From: Erinaceus europaeus
Taxonomy: Eukaryota > Chordata > Mammalia > Eulipotyphla > Erinaceidae
Length of the DNA stretch: 64,000 nucleotides
Direction: 5' to 3'
Assembly: GCF_950295315.1 (NCBI RefSeq)
Contig: NC_080166.1
Location: 100,232,999 to 100,296,998, forward strand
The notes beneath the pieces were generated by a model. That model was given only the letters and a program-made list of their open reading frames with translations, did no database searches and had not been told where the DNA came from. Positions 33,467 through 44,671 of the stretch are shown here, piece by piece (the first letter of the stretch is position 1; each line of letters begins with the position of its first letter). The position numbers were made by a program, and so were the translations under genes.

Positions 33467-33814
33467 TTTAGTATGCTTCTAAATTCTGCTTATAAGACCT
33501 TCTGTTTTGATCATCACGTTATGTTCCTTTGAATTGCTTAATGCTGTGGTCTATTTTCATAATCATTGTTTTCATTGGTTTAATCCCCACTGGTTTGTAC
33601 ACTTTTTCCTTCTCCCCACCCCTATCCTACATACATCCTCTTCCTTCCTGACACTTCTGCCTCAGGAGATATAAAGGACAGGGCTTTCTAATGAAAAGAG
33701 ATTAGATTAGATTGTTGAACTGCATCCCCACTCATCAATAAAGATTTAACTGCATTCCCAGCTCAGCCATGAGTCCCTGGCTGTCTCTCTTCTGCCTGCG
33801 AAGCTAGCCTGACA
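33467..33814 (+). mobile_element. 3' LTR of the Y-lineage ERV
   Basis: It follows the polypurine tract, with a TATA box (tataaa, 33670-33675), aataaa at 33738-33743, the 'catgagtccctgg' U5 block and the end gctagcctgaca. The first bases (tttagtatgc) are mutated from the tgttgtatgc start of the sister LTR at 42230. Confidence 0.82.
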
Positions 33815-34064
33815 GCCCTTGTTGTTTTATTGTTGTAGTTATTGTTGTTGATGTCATCATTGTTGGATAGGACAGAGAGAAATGGAGAGAAGAGAGGAAG
33901 GCAGAGAGGGAGAGAGAAAGATAGACACCTGCAGACCTGCTTCACCACCTGTGAAGCAACTCCCCTGCAGGTGAGGAGCAGGGGCTTGAAATGGGATCCT
34001 TATGCTGATCCTTGCACTTCTTGCCACCTGCACTTAACCTGCTGTGCTACCACCCAACTCCCTC
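33815..34064 (-). mobile_element. SINE-A copy cut by an ERV at its tail
   Basis: It starts inside the tail complement at gcccttgttgttttattg and continues through the body to a head ending cacccaactccc. The missing part of the tail is not found left of the ERV composite, so the left junction was deleted. Confidence 0.85.
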
Positions 34065-34129
34065 ATTATTTTTCTTATCCCTGATCATTCACACTTAATG
34101 CTCATTTGTCTTAGCAATGTCTTATGATT

Positions 34130-34528
34130 TGCCAGGCTAGCGTGAAGGTGTTTCTTCCCCAGGCACGTGCTCTGTGGATTGGAGAGAACTTGACCTGAGC
34201 CAGCCTGGGTTGCTGCTTACTTAGCGATGTGGGAGAGGAACCAGGAACTCGTGGCTGAGCGGGAACACAATGCAATGCCTTTATTGATCAGAACAAAGCT
34301 TTTTAAATCTTAGAAACTGGAAGTGGCAGGTTGGAAAAGGAAATGGCTAGGAGAGGGGGTGGAGAAAAGAAAAGAGCGCGAAAGTAGAAAGCTTCCATAG
34401 CAGCCTTTGCGAAGGTTCTAACCAATGGGATAAATCAATACCCTGCAGGCAGGGCGGGTCTCAGGCAAAACAATGATTATGTAAACAGACCATAGTATCA
34501 ACAATGGAGCAGGGTGTAATGCTCAATA
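34130..34528 (-). mobile_element. Solo LTR with 6-bp TSD
   Basis: In antisense it runs tgccaggctagcg to gtgtaatgctcaata. It carries the gaaccaggaactcgtgg block and a minus-strand AATAAA (complement 34280-34285). TSD atgatt lies at 34124-34129 and 34529-34534. The sense start is TATTGAGC, so the usual TG terminus is probably mutated. No internal sequence remains. Confidence 0.8.
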
Positions 34529-34719
34529 ATGATTATTGTTGATTCTCTCTGGATTGTTGATAATCTGGAAGCAGACATGTTAGTCACAGAATTGCAGCTA
34601 ATATATGAAAAATGTAAAGAAAATATCAATATTTAATCAAGAGATTCTGCAGTAAATAAGTAGACTCTTGGAACATGCTACTCGTGAGAATTTTATCTAA
34701 GTTATTTGAAAAAAAAATA

Positions 34720-35545
34720 TATATGGGTTAATTGTTTACAGCACAGTAAATACATTTATTGGTACATATATAAAATTTCTCATTTTTATGAAACACATTC
34801 TGACCTCCTCCACCTAGGTCCACCTCCTACATCAGAACTTATAACCCTCCCAACACCCCTCCCCCAGAGTCCTTCATTTTGTTGCAATATACCAGATCCA
34901 GTTCAAGTTCTGAAGCAGATATTTTTGAGGTGACAGTTGTTGAGTCTGACTACCATTACACTCAAACAAAGGAAAATTTTCTCTGACTGTATTTCAGGTC
35001 AGTACTCCTCAGAGACTTTATTCTTCAAGACTGAAGAAGGCATAGAAAACCAGTCCTGCATTCAAAGACATGAGTACATCACTTTAAATGTCTACTGTGA
35101 ATTTTGCTCACTCTTTTTCTCTTACTGAATACTCAGTCCATTTTTTCCCATTACATTCAATTTTTTTTTTACCATTCTCAGGACATAGTGTAACTTCTCA
35201 ACTCCACAATTTGTTCTTTGAAAAAAAAATCATTAGTCATTCAATAGTGGTTGACAAGATTGTAAGAATTCAGAGTATAGTTCCACACCACACACACCAC
35301 AGAAGTTCTGTGCTCTACACTCCCAAAGATAGCCATGATAGTTATTTGAAGTTTTAGAAACATCTTGAAGACTTATATTTCTTGTTTTAATTTTTCTATT
35401 TTGCAAATTCATGTGTTTCAATTATCTAAATTCCTTATTACTTTTTTTTTCTACTTGCAGAGTAGTATTTTATGGACTATATATCCCATGATTTCTTTAT
35501 TCAGTCATCTGTCATGAATACTCAAATGATTTCATAAATATCTTC
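34720..35545 (-). mobile_element. Old L1 3' end fragments
   Basis: 34720-34935 and 35150-35545 follow the old L1 3' UTR plan: cacctcctacatcagaac, cccctcccccagagtcc, then gtataggttccacaccac-like blocks and ttctttattcagtcatctgtc of ORF2. 34936-35149 is not clearly assignable. Confidence 0.55.
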
Positions 35546-37007
35546 ATCTGAAAGAATTTCCTCCTTCACTATATTACTAGAGTATATTTGTTACAGTAAA
35601 TAATATCTTTATGATCACTATGAATGCAGTTATTATCTCTACGTCTATTGTAGTGAGTCTTGCATGATTTTTGTGTGTCTTATTTCTTTACTAGATAACT
35701 TATGTGTTTGGGAAACTCTAAAATGTGTTTCTTTAAAACCAGAGGCATTACATGTATCATTTAGTGAACTTTATTGAGTAATTAAGCTATGACATTGAAG
35801 GATAAATTGCTGAGGTATCTCTCTGAATAAAAGACTCATTTTGATGTGAGTGTACTTGTTCATGTAGGAGGCCCCAAATAAAAAAGAAAATGCAATTAAA
35901 TCTCAGTTTCAGGGTCCACCTTTTTAAAAGAATAAAAAGACATATCTTTACATTTAAAAGGCCTATAATAGCTCATAGTGTAAGAGCTCAGCATATATCA
36001 GTCTCATCATTTTTGAATACATGTGGTTTGTTATATGTTGTATTCCTTTTAGATTCTGCATACTTAGTGTGCTGCTATTAACTTTGGAACTCAACTCCAA
36101 TGTGTGGAATTGATTCTTCTTAGTAAAGAGAAAGGAAATGTGGTTCACTAAAGTATGGCAAAGGAGCTATGTGAGTATTTTGATATATAATGCAAAGCAG
36201 TGTCCCGATGCTATTGATTTTAGAAAAGCTGTTTCCGCAGCTAGATTGTTATGGTGCCCATCTATAAGAAATGAACTGATTTACTAGATCAAAAACATTA
36301 GGCAGCCAATGAGGAGAGAGGCAGAATATTAAACAAATTTGGTTTTTGCTAGCAGCATTCTGAGCCTCCTACTGGAGGACAAATTGCAAGTATTCTCACT
36401 GCTGAAAGGATTGTAAGTCATGTAGTTGTCTTTCAAGGCTCATTTATTCATTCAAGTCATGCAATCAATGATAATACTTTTGTAGAAGAAAAATGTAGAT
36501 CTTCAAAGGCTGAAATCTATTCAAATGCAAAATGAAGTGCAGTTTTGCCACATGCAAAACAACTCTCAGATCTTGCTTTTCACTCCTATTTTAGATTATG
36601 TTTTCTTGTGCTTGCAATATTCAACTATGAAAGAGAAGATATTTTTGATGATGGAGCCATTGAGAGTGGATATTATTAGAATGCAGAGTGAAATTATTTT
36701 GATTTGGGGTTCAGCGGTTCCAAACAAGAGGAGTGTTCCTGTATACAAACACAAGTGACTTTCTTTTCACTACACTCACTTTGCCTGGGAGAATCAGTTG
36801 TTTGACAATTAAAAGTGGAACTCACTGCTGATCAACAGAAGGTGTAATTAGGCATACTACTTCAGCTTTTTTTTTTCCTCTTCCCTTTTCTAGCACCAGT
36901 TGCTATGGAATTTAATTTAGATAGTTGGAATACAGAAAATTATTTGCTAAATTCAAATATAAACATGAAATATTCTCTTACATATGTTTTTCTTCTTTCT
37001 TCTATCC
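35546..37007. other. Unique DNA, about 1.5 kb
   Basis: No repeat or coding exon is recognised. Short open frames are scattered and unsupported. Confidence 0.35.
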
Positions 37008-37011
37008 TTTC

Positions 37012-37018
37012 TTCCTTT

Positions 37019-37072
<54 letters not shown>

Positions 37073-37085
37073 TTTCTTCCTTTCT
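37012..37085. repeat. (TTTC)n microsatellite
   Basis: About 15 TTTC units end in TTCC variants, immediately before an antisense SINE-C. The tract is therefore its expanded tail. Confidence 0.95.
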
Positions 37086-37200
37086 TACCAGATCACTGCT
37101 CAGCTCTGGCTTATGGTGGTGCACGGGATTGAACCTGGGAATTTGGAGCCTCAGGCATGAGAGTCTGTTTGCATAACCATTATGCTATCTACCCCTGCCC
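37086..37200 (-). mobile_element. SINE-C copy, antisense
   Basis: cactgctcagctctggcttatgg, the complement of a B-box region (gggattgaacctggg), ggagcctcaggcatgagagtc and a head complement ending ttatgctatctacccc are present. Confidence 0.85.
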
Positions 37201-38735
37201 TTCTCTTATATTTTTTAAAAGTGATTTCAAAACACCCATAATCCAAGACCACAATACACATTGTAAATATGCTCACCTACCCTTGAGGCAAAGAAACCAG
37301 AGTATCATCTTTAAGGAAGATGCTAATTTCCTAAGTAAAACCAAGGAATGCTAAGCATAATACATTTCTCTGAAATACAGGCATAGCCCTAAGATGAATG
37401 AAAATAAATATTCAGGTGACTGACATAAAGGTGAATAATGATCTTGAACTGGTGAGTGCTATGGTACCATTAGTGGTGGATGAACTAGATGATCTCTGGG
37501 GTCCAGTGATTTCATGGTTGGAGAGGAGTGAAAGTGACATCATTGTTATTAATAGGGCAAGACTTGCTATAGATGCCAACAGTCTCTAATCTGTACATAA
37601 GTGAAGAATTGCTTTTTCTCCAACTACACTGCTGTATGCAATCTGGAGTGGTTAAAATACATTACACAGATTATGAGAACCTAGTATTCTTTGCTGGTTC
37701 TCTAACTAGCAATTTGACCTCAGCTAGCTCAATTAACTTCTATGTATTCCTTTCCTTGCTTATAAAACAGTGAGAACAATAACTGCCTTCTCTAACTTTC
37801 AGGATTGTTTTCCAATTCAACTGAGATCAAACATGTGGAAGTGTTTTGGAATGTATTGTATAGCATATAAATGGAAGTTAATAATCACTGTCAATTCTGT
37901 TTATGACTCTTTCTCTTTCAAAGGCTGTACTTGCTCAAAATGTGTCATACTTCTTACAGCAATTGTTTCAAGCTGATTATGTGCTCATCTTTTTTTTTCT
38001 CTTGGCATCCTAAGTCACACCAAACCCACTGTAGATTTCTCATCTGTGTCTTTACAATTTTTGCTTCTGTATTCTGCATGATCAGATCTACCTATCACTC
38101 AGATATAGCATATTAAAAATGCTTTCTCATTTCAATAAAATTTTAGCTAACAACATATTTACATTTGACAACACACTATTTACCAATTTTGTACATAGTC
38201 ATATGGTGATAAAATGTCTGAGTTATACATGGCTCAAAGATATAATTAAGATTGTTTAATAAATTGAGTATGTTTGTAGGAATTCAGAGTTTAAGAAACA
38301 TGAACTCATTTGAACCTACTAAGACAGTATTTTATGATCAGAAGCTTGGTGTCCTACACATCCAGTTTCATGGGGCTGTTTTTTTTTTTTTTTTTTTTTT
38401 GGACTATTGGACTAGTTACTGGAAAACCAAGAAGCATACCAATATACTTCATTGTTCAGTGTCCTATATTTGCAGAGCTTCAAACCCTTACTCTAGGTTC
38501 ATTTCATAACTCTCACTACTGCCCTTGATTTAGATACAATAGGGTTGTCAGAATTTGTTAACACATTTTATAATATATAGTGTTTGTGGGAAATTAAAAA
38601 GTCCTGCCAAAAGCACCGAAAAGCAGGGCATTTTGAACATCCAAGATTATGAGTAGTTTTGCATCCATTATTAAGCATTGGGAGTATTCTGTCTACTATA
38701 AACTATCCTGCTCCATCCACAATGTCAATCTAACT
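37201..38735. other. Unique DNA with a T-run
   Basis: No gene or repeat is recognised apart from a run of about 22 T at 38379-38400. Confidence 0.35.
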
Positions 38736-38739
38736 CCAA

Positions 38740-39303
38740 TTTAAAGAGTAGGTTATGTGCTGCCATGGTTCCATCCTGACTTTCTGGGAAGATAACCTCA
38801 CCAATGTGTGTTGGAACTTTATCACTGCAGAGCCTGCCCCACTAGGGAAAGATAAAAATAGGCTGGGGATATGCATCAACGTGCCAATGCCCATGTCCAG
38901 CGGAGATATAGTTACAGAAGGCAGAACTTCCACCTTCTGCACCCCAAAAACAATTTTGATCCATGTGCCTAGTGGGGAAAAGAGAATAGGGGAAGATGAC
39001 CAAGGGCTCTGAACTCCAACTCCCATAAGGAACTGCAGAGAGAGGAGGAAAAGGGGAGGATGTCATAATAGGTGTATGTGTGATTTAAAGGAAGAGAAAA
39101 ACTGGACCCCCCCAAAAAAGGCCAAATATATACAAATATAGACAGATGGTAGCAGAAATAATAGTAGACCCATATCTGCAACCTTAGGAGAACTGCTGTA
39201 GCTTTCAGAGGAAGGACTGGGGATCTAGAACTCTGGTGGTGGAAATAGTGCAGAGCTGTATCCCTTTTATCTTATAATTTTGTAAATCAAAATTCACTAA
39301 TAT
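38740..39303 (+). mobile_element. Old L1 3' UTR, sense
   Basis: It aligns by eye with the young 3' UTR at 8.6-8.95 kb: accaatgtgtgttggaacttt, cactagggaaagataaaaat, gcccatgtccagcggagata, gcagaacttccaccttctgc. It ends cttataattttgtaaatcaa. It is much more diverged than the other copies. Confidence 0.75.
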
Positions 39304-39317
39304 AAAATAAACAAATA

Positions 39318-39523
39318 TAGAGGCCGGGTGGTGGTACACCTGGTTGAGCACACGTTACAGTGCACAAGGACCTGGGTTTGAGCCTCCCTGTCCCCACCTG
39401 CAGTGGAGAAGCTTTTCGAGTGGTGAAGCAGGGCTGCAGATATCTCTCTGTCTCTCTCACTTCCCATTACCCACTTCCCTCTCGATTTCTGGCTGCCTTT
39501 AACCAATAAATAAATAAAGATAA
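39318..39523 (+). mobile_element. SINE-B copy with TSD
   Basis: A near-consensus head (ggccgggtggtggtacacc), B-box-like ggtttgagcctcc, CT-rich body and AATAAATAAAG tail are present. The 14-bp TSD aaaataaacaaata lies at 39304-39317 and 39524-39537. Confidence 0.93.
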
Positions 39524-39537
39524 AAAATAAACAAATA

Positions 39538-39967
39538 ATAATAAAAAGTAGATCATGAGTGATGGAAGAGGCCACTGAGTCAGTGAAGGAAATAAGAGAT
39601 CCTATGAATGGAAATGAAATTGGGGAAGCACATGGAACTGTTTCTCTGATTGATCATTTACATATTTTATCTTTTATCCAAAGTCTAGACTTTGTATCTC
39701 AAGGCTCCAACAAGAAATCCTTAGAAAACCTTTGAAATAAGAGGTGTGTGCATGTGATAGTATATGAATATTCTGAATAAGTACTGTCATGTTAGACTCT
39801 GCATCTATGAAGAGTTGTTTTCAGAACAGATTTCTGTTTGGTAATAATCTTTCAACTTTTCAACCTTACTTGCCATGCTCTGAAAAATATACTAATGGGG
39901 AGCTTATCTAGTGCTAAAGATTATTTATTATGATCTGAATTGTTGACTAGAAGGAATATCTATTAGC
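39538..39967. other. Unique DNA before the nested L1/ERV block
   Basis: No feature is seen. The L1 target site starts at 39968. Confidence 0.4.
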
Positions 39968-40016
39968 TTAGGCTTTGTAGTTTCTTTTTTTTTTAATTTA
40001 AGAAAGTATTTGTTGT

Positions 40017-40422
40017 TGTGGCGGTCCGGTGTCGGGCTGCACCATGGAGAAGAGAGCGGACGTCCAGAGCAAAGGGGTACAGAATTCTTTATTATAGGAT
40101 GGGGGGGAGGTTTGGTTCAGACCACATGGAGCCAGCTGGTAATGGCCGACCACGGGAGGAGGGCAGGGAGCGAGACCTCAGAGAGGGAAAGCCGAGAGCC
40201 CAGAGAGAGAGAGGGGAGGGGTGAGGGGGCTTTTTATTGGGCGACAACCAGGGGTGACGTGTAGGGCCAGGATTGGTTGAAAGGGGGCACTCTAGGATTT
40301 AGCGGGGCATAGAAAAACCTGGGGGCGGAGCCAGGATTGGTTGAAAGGGGGCACTCTAGGATTTAGCGGGGCATAGGAAAACCTGGGGGTGGAGACTGCA
40401 TCAGAATAACTTCTCAGAAACA
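40017..40422 (-). mobile_element. 3' LTR, X lineage
   Basis: The left (U5) end reads tgtggcggtccgg. The minus-strand AATAAA is the complement of tttatt at 40088-40093. The U3 end is the complement of TGTTTCTGAGAAG at 40422. It holds a 64-bp duplication (40267-40394), each unit with an attgg (minus-strand CCAAT). The polypurine tract complement tctcctcctatcccttta follows at 40423. Confidence 0.8.
40267..40394. repeat. 64-bp direct duplication in LTR U3
   Basis: Units at 40267-40330 and 40331-40394 are almost identical. Each carries a reverse CCAAT box, as U3 enhancer/promoter repeats often do in retroviruses. Confidence 0.92.
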
Positions 40423-41692
40423 TCTCCTCCTATCCCTTTATATCTAAATGGACACAGTAAAGAAAAATGGAGCATGCTTAAATGTTTTAGAGGAATGCCA
40501 TGCTCAGGTGGGAAGATGTAGGACTTTCTGTGGAGGAGGGAAAGCTTAAATGGCTGCCAACCTTGTGAGATTTATGCGTCCTCCTGTGCTCAACCCCTCT
40601 TTAGAGAGAGAGACTTACCTGGAGAGACTCATCTCATAGGTTTAAGCGCAGCCTGCTCAACCATCTCTTCACAATATCTCTACATCTTTTCTATCTTTCT
40701 ATCTAGTAATAGCATAAGATGTACAAAGTCTATAAAAGACTATCATGGGGCAGAAACCTTTTGGGCATAAGCCTAAATGATATAACAAAATAGGAAGGTA
40801 CAAGTAGGGGAGAAGTAAAAGCCAGTGTGGTGTGAAGGGAAGGATTGGTGTGTAAAGGAACATTCCCTGTTTGGGTGGGGAAAGGGGCAAGGGTACATAA
40901 TGATGGGGAGGCGGGAGGCATGACCCACCAAACAGAGGGGCTATTTGGCATTGTATAGTCCTCAAAGCAACAGTCTGTAAAGTCTGTGAATTACTCAGGA
41001 TCAGTCTATGAAAAACCAGCAGCGTGAAGGGAAATAAGCTGCTTCAAAATTGTGTAAAATGTATATAGGGTATGTCAGAAAGTCCGATACAAGTCTCAGT
41101 CCGAAGTAGATGGCTAGGGGAAGAATTGGCAGGGGATGCAACGCTGCATGAGGGAGGTCAGCCGCTGGAATGTTGCTCTTTTGTAGATAGCTAGCTGGAA
41201 CTGTCAACACGTAACAACCAGGTCAGAAGCAGGAATGGTAACCAGGCATGAAGAAAGTTCTGTCCTTGGAGTTTGTGTATCAGGTTCTTCAGATCGCGTT
41301 GAGTGACATCTAGGGTTTCGGGGGGTGTGCCACGGTAGTCGTGCCATCTAGTGAGTGACGTCAGGGTGTGCAGGGGTTCAGATGGTTTTTCCAGGATTCC
41401 TGTGAAAGAAACATAAACAATCTGCTTCTCGTGGTTAATTTGAACTTGTAACAAGTTATAGGTTTGTTATAGTTGATACCTCGATGATTATAATTGGTTT
41501 AGAATCTCTTTATGATTTTATTTAAAGGTCATCTAATGTGACCTCCTGTAGCAGCCTCTACCGCAGGATCTTGAGAAAAGGTTTTCAACGTAATTCTCAT
41601 AAAGATAAAATTAACTTACATTTAAAGTCTGAGGTAAAAATTAGTTAACAAGCAATATATTTTAACTAAGTTGGTCTAAACAAAAGGTTAAA
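40423..41692 (-). mobile_element. X-lineage ERV internal 3' region
   Basis: It is noncoding and follows the order of the provirus region at 45.2-45.7 kb (for example tcaggttcttcagatcgcg against tcaggttctccagatcgtg). No envelope-like frame is present. It ends near 41692 where forward Y-lineage sequence begins. Confidence 0.7.
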
Positions 41693-42229
41693 TAGACTTG
41701 TTGATATGTAAAACTCTCCATTACCTTCTCTATTAGAAATGGTAGATCTCACAATGGCTATGCTAATTATTCTCATGCCTGAGGTTTCCTCTCCTGCCCA
41801 CAACTAGGGTGTATCTCCATCTTGAATGGGTGTAACAAAAGGTTAAAAGACGTTGTTGATATGTAAAAGTCTCAAATTCCTTCTCTATTAGAAATATGCT
41901 AATAACAAGTTTTGTTTCATAGTAAGTAAATTGCAGCCAGCTGCCTTTGGGACTCTAGGCCATTCCCACCCCCATGCAAATGCCCGTCAAGGCAAGTACG
42001 CCCCCCAGAGGCAAGAAATGTTTTTTTTAAGCTGATAAAGTTTAGCCCACAGAGGCAGATATGGCCCCCTCAGGCCTTCCCTTAGCAGCACACTGGTTCT
42101 TGTCACTTGCTTGCATGTTTCTCCATGTTTGTGCCAGTTTCTTTTTATAAAAATGCCTGTACGATATAGGTTTCTGTTCACCCCACACCCTTGATACTGT
42201 AGCCATTTAGTTAAAAGAAAAGGGGGAAT
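41693..42229 (+). mobile_element. Y-lineage ERV 3' internal region and polypurine tract
   Basis: It matches 32.58-33.46 kb in order, including a SINE-C-like block (41755-41810), the aggcaagaaatg repeats, gcctgtacgatataggtttc and the tract ttaaaagaaaaggggga ending at the LTR. Two similar segments (near 41693 and 41837: aaaggttaaawagac...ttctctattagaaat) form an internal duplication about 144 bp apart. Confidence 0.75.
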
Positions 42230-42564
42230 TGTTGTATGCTTTACATTGGGTTCTAGTTCTCCCCCGCCAAGAGAATTGGATCAGTCCTGTTAATTTCGCG
42301 GGCCTGCTTGGCCCCGCCCCGAGGAACCCCACCAGAGTTCCAGAGTGACAGAGTTGGAGAGGGTTCCTGAGTTCCAGAGTAAGAGAGAGTGCTTGCGCCG
42401 CCGCAAAGAGACAGCAGAGTTCTGTTTGGTGATTAGTTTGTCTTAGTTTATGAATCGTTGTTCCTGAATAAAGAAATACAGCTTCCCTGCCCAGCCATTG
42501 TCTCCGCGTCTCTGTTACCCACCATGAAGCTAGCTCAGCTGGAGCCGCCGAAATTTTAACAACA
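42230..42564 (+). mobile_element. 3' LTR, Y lineage
   Basis: It runs TGTTGTATGC...TTTTAACAACA, 335 bp, with aataaa at 42468-42473. It lies directly after the polypurine tract and before the agtatt TSD. It is the same family as the solo LTR at 59855-60178. Confidence 0.92.
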
Positions 42565-42570
42565 AGTATT

Positions 42571-44222
42571 AATTAACAAAACCATAGGGTAGGAGGGGAA
42601 AATTCCACACAATTCCCACCACCCATTCTCCATATCCCACCCCCTCCCCTGATAGCTTTCCCATTCTCTATCCCTCTGGGAGCATGGACCCAGGGTCATT
42701 GTGGGTTGCAGAAGGTAGAAGGTCTGGCTTCTGTAATTGCTTCCCCGCTGAACATGGGTGTTGACTGGTCGGTCCATACTCCCAGTCTGCCTCTTTCTTT
42801 TCTTAGTAGGGTGGGTCTCTGGGGAAACGGAGCTCCAGGACACATTGGTGGGGTCTTCAATCCAGGGAAGCCTGGCCAGCATCCTGATGGCATCTAGAAC
42901 CTGGTGACTGAAAAGAGAGTTAACATATGAAGCCAAACAAGTTGTTGAGCAATCATGGACCCAAAGCTTGGAATAGTGGAGAGGAAGTGTTAGGGAGGTA
43001 CTCACTGCAAACTCTAGTGTAATTCTGTTTTCAGGTATATATTTTGCAGTAGTTTACAGATATGTGTGAACATATGCTCTCTCTCACAGAAAATGGTGTA
43101 TATCTAGGTTTTGGGACTTTGTTAGAAAGTGAACCACCTAAGATGAAATTAGAGTATATATACTATGAAAGGAAAGGTCTCACCCGAGTAATGAAGCTGA
43201 GGGTTGTCATTCCACACGTGTAGTCTCTGGACACTGTCTGAAGTGAAGCATGTTGAGGTGGCAATCGTTGTGTTGGTTAGGTTGTGATCAGCAGATGCAA
43301 TATTATTTTATATGGATTGGGAGAGGCATACGGGAAAGTGGGCCCTATCCAATAGTTCCAAAACTGGGGGAAGTAGAGGCTTTATAGTGGAGATGCGAGG
43401 TTCCTGCTGTCTTAGGGTTCCAAAAGACAATCAATAGTTAATGTTATCATCACATTATTTGGTAATTGGGTTTAACTTTGAAAAGTCCTTTTGTTAGGGT
43501 TTGCTGTACAGTACCCAGTATTTTGTATATAGCTGTGCTATTTGTTGCTTCTGATCTACTTGGTCTAGGCTTTTGAGAGAGTCTGCATATCAATTACACT
43601 GCATATATTGAGAAAAGATTTAGTCTGTGTTTTGAAAAACTTTGAGATATACAATTAATCTTCCCCCTCTCGTATTAATTAACTAGTGATGTATAAGACT
43701 ACATTTTACTAGGAGTGTACATAAACACCATTCCCACCACCAAAAGACTATGATCCATCCCTCCCACCCACTCCCACCCCCCACTGGCCCAGGAAGCTGC
43801 ATGTCTACCCCTCACCACTGGGTTTTTACTTTGGTGCCCTATTACAATTTGGTCAGGTCCTGATTTTAGTTTTCCTTTCAGATCTTCTTCCTCAGCTTCT
43901 GGTGATGAGTGGAATCATCCCATACTCATCTTTATCTTTCTGACTTAGCTCACTTAACATAATTCCTTCTAGCTCTGTCCAAGATGGGTCAGAGAAGGTG
44001 GGTTCATTGTTCTTGATAGCTGCATAGTATTCCATTGTGTATATATACCACAGCTTTCTCAGCCACAGCTTTCTCATCTGTTGTTGGGCACCTGGGTTGC
44101 TTCCAGGTTTTAGCTATTATGAATTGTGCTGCTATGAACATAGGAGTACACACCTCTTTTTGGTTGGGTGTTATGGAGTACTTGGAGTATAACCCCAGGA
44201 GAGGAATTACTGGATCATATGG
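42571..44222 (-). mobile_element. L1 segment: 3' UTR and ORF2 end
   Basis: It is the middle piece of the 39987-51102 L1. It contains the full 3' UTR and the end of ORF2 (KNNEPTFSDPSWTELEGIML, stop near 43892) up to gaggaattactggatcatatgg, where the ERV starts. The 3' UTR carries a 149-codon sense frame at 42556-43005. Confidence 0.9.
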
Positions 44223-44671
44223 TGCCTGGATAGCCTGAGGGTACTTCTTCCCAAGCTAGTGCTCTCTGGCTTGGAGAGAACTCAACTGGAGCCGATCTAG
44301 GCTGCTGCGTGGGAGAGGGATCAGGAACTCGTGCGGCACTAACTTCCGCAGGAGATACACTCTGGAACTCTCGGAGCCGGAAAGCAATTTCCAGGTGTCT
44401 TTAATCAGAAGAGCAGCTGTTTTTATACTCTCCAAGTAGGGTGGAAACAGGATGTGATATAGAGAGGGTGGAGAGAAAAGTGATTGGTGAAAATCAGAGT
44501 GTGACAAGGAGGGGGCGGAACAGGCGAGAATCCTATCACTGAACCACCAATGCCCTGGAGTGCTTTATGTAAAAGTGATTTATGTAAATAGACCAAAGCT
44601 TTGGATCAGTAAATCCCTATATAGGCATATGGTTAAGCAGAAGCCAGGGGGAGGTGGCATACTATCCAACA
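44223..44671 (-). mobile_element. 3' LTR of the provirus
   Basis: It runs tgcctggatagcc to catactatccaaca, 449 bp, with TG/CA termini. A minus-strand ATTAAA polyadenylation variant lies near 44401 and a TATAAAAA box near 44425. The tract tctccccctttctttttaa (44672-44690) is the polypurine tract complement. Confidence 0.88.

Larger units (their letters stand above)
31681..33814 (+). mobile_element. Non-autonomous ERV (Y lineage), gag-pro-pol deleted
   Basis: The order is a 5' LTR R-U5 fragment (31681-31780), a putative primer-binding site, a leader, a gag start stub, a short 3' noncoding region shared with 46.3-46.4 and 41.7-42.2 kb, a polypurine tract (33447-33466) and a 3' LTR (33467-33814). 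Protease, polymerase and envelope are absent. It could only have moved with enzymes from a relative. Its 5' end abuts an antisense ERV piece. Confidence 0.78.
40011..42564. mobile_element. Head-to-head composite of two ERVs in the L1 tail
   Basis: A 6-bp TSD agtatt flanks it (40005-40010, 42565-42570); L1 sequence reads straight across when one copy is removed. The left part is an antisense 3' LTR and 3' internal region of one lineage (X). The right part is a forward 3' internal region and 3' LTR of another lineage (Y). Both retroviral 3' ends therefore point outwards. The first six bases (tgttgt, 40011-40016) equal the start of the Y LTR. Confidence 0.85.
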
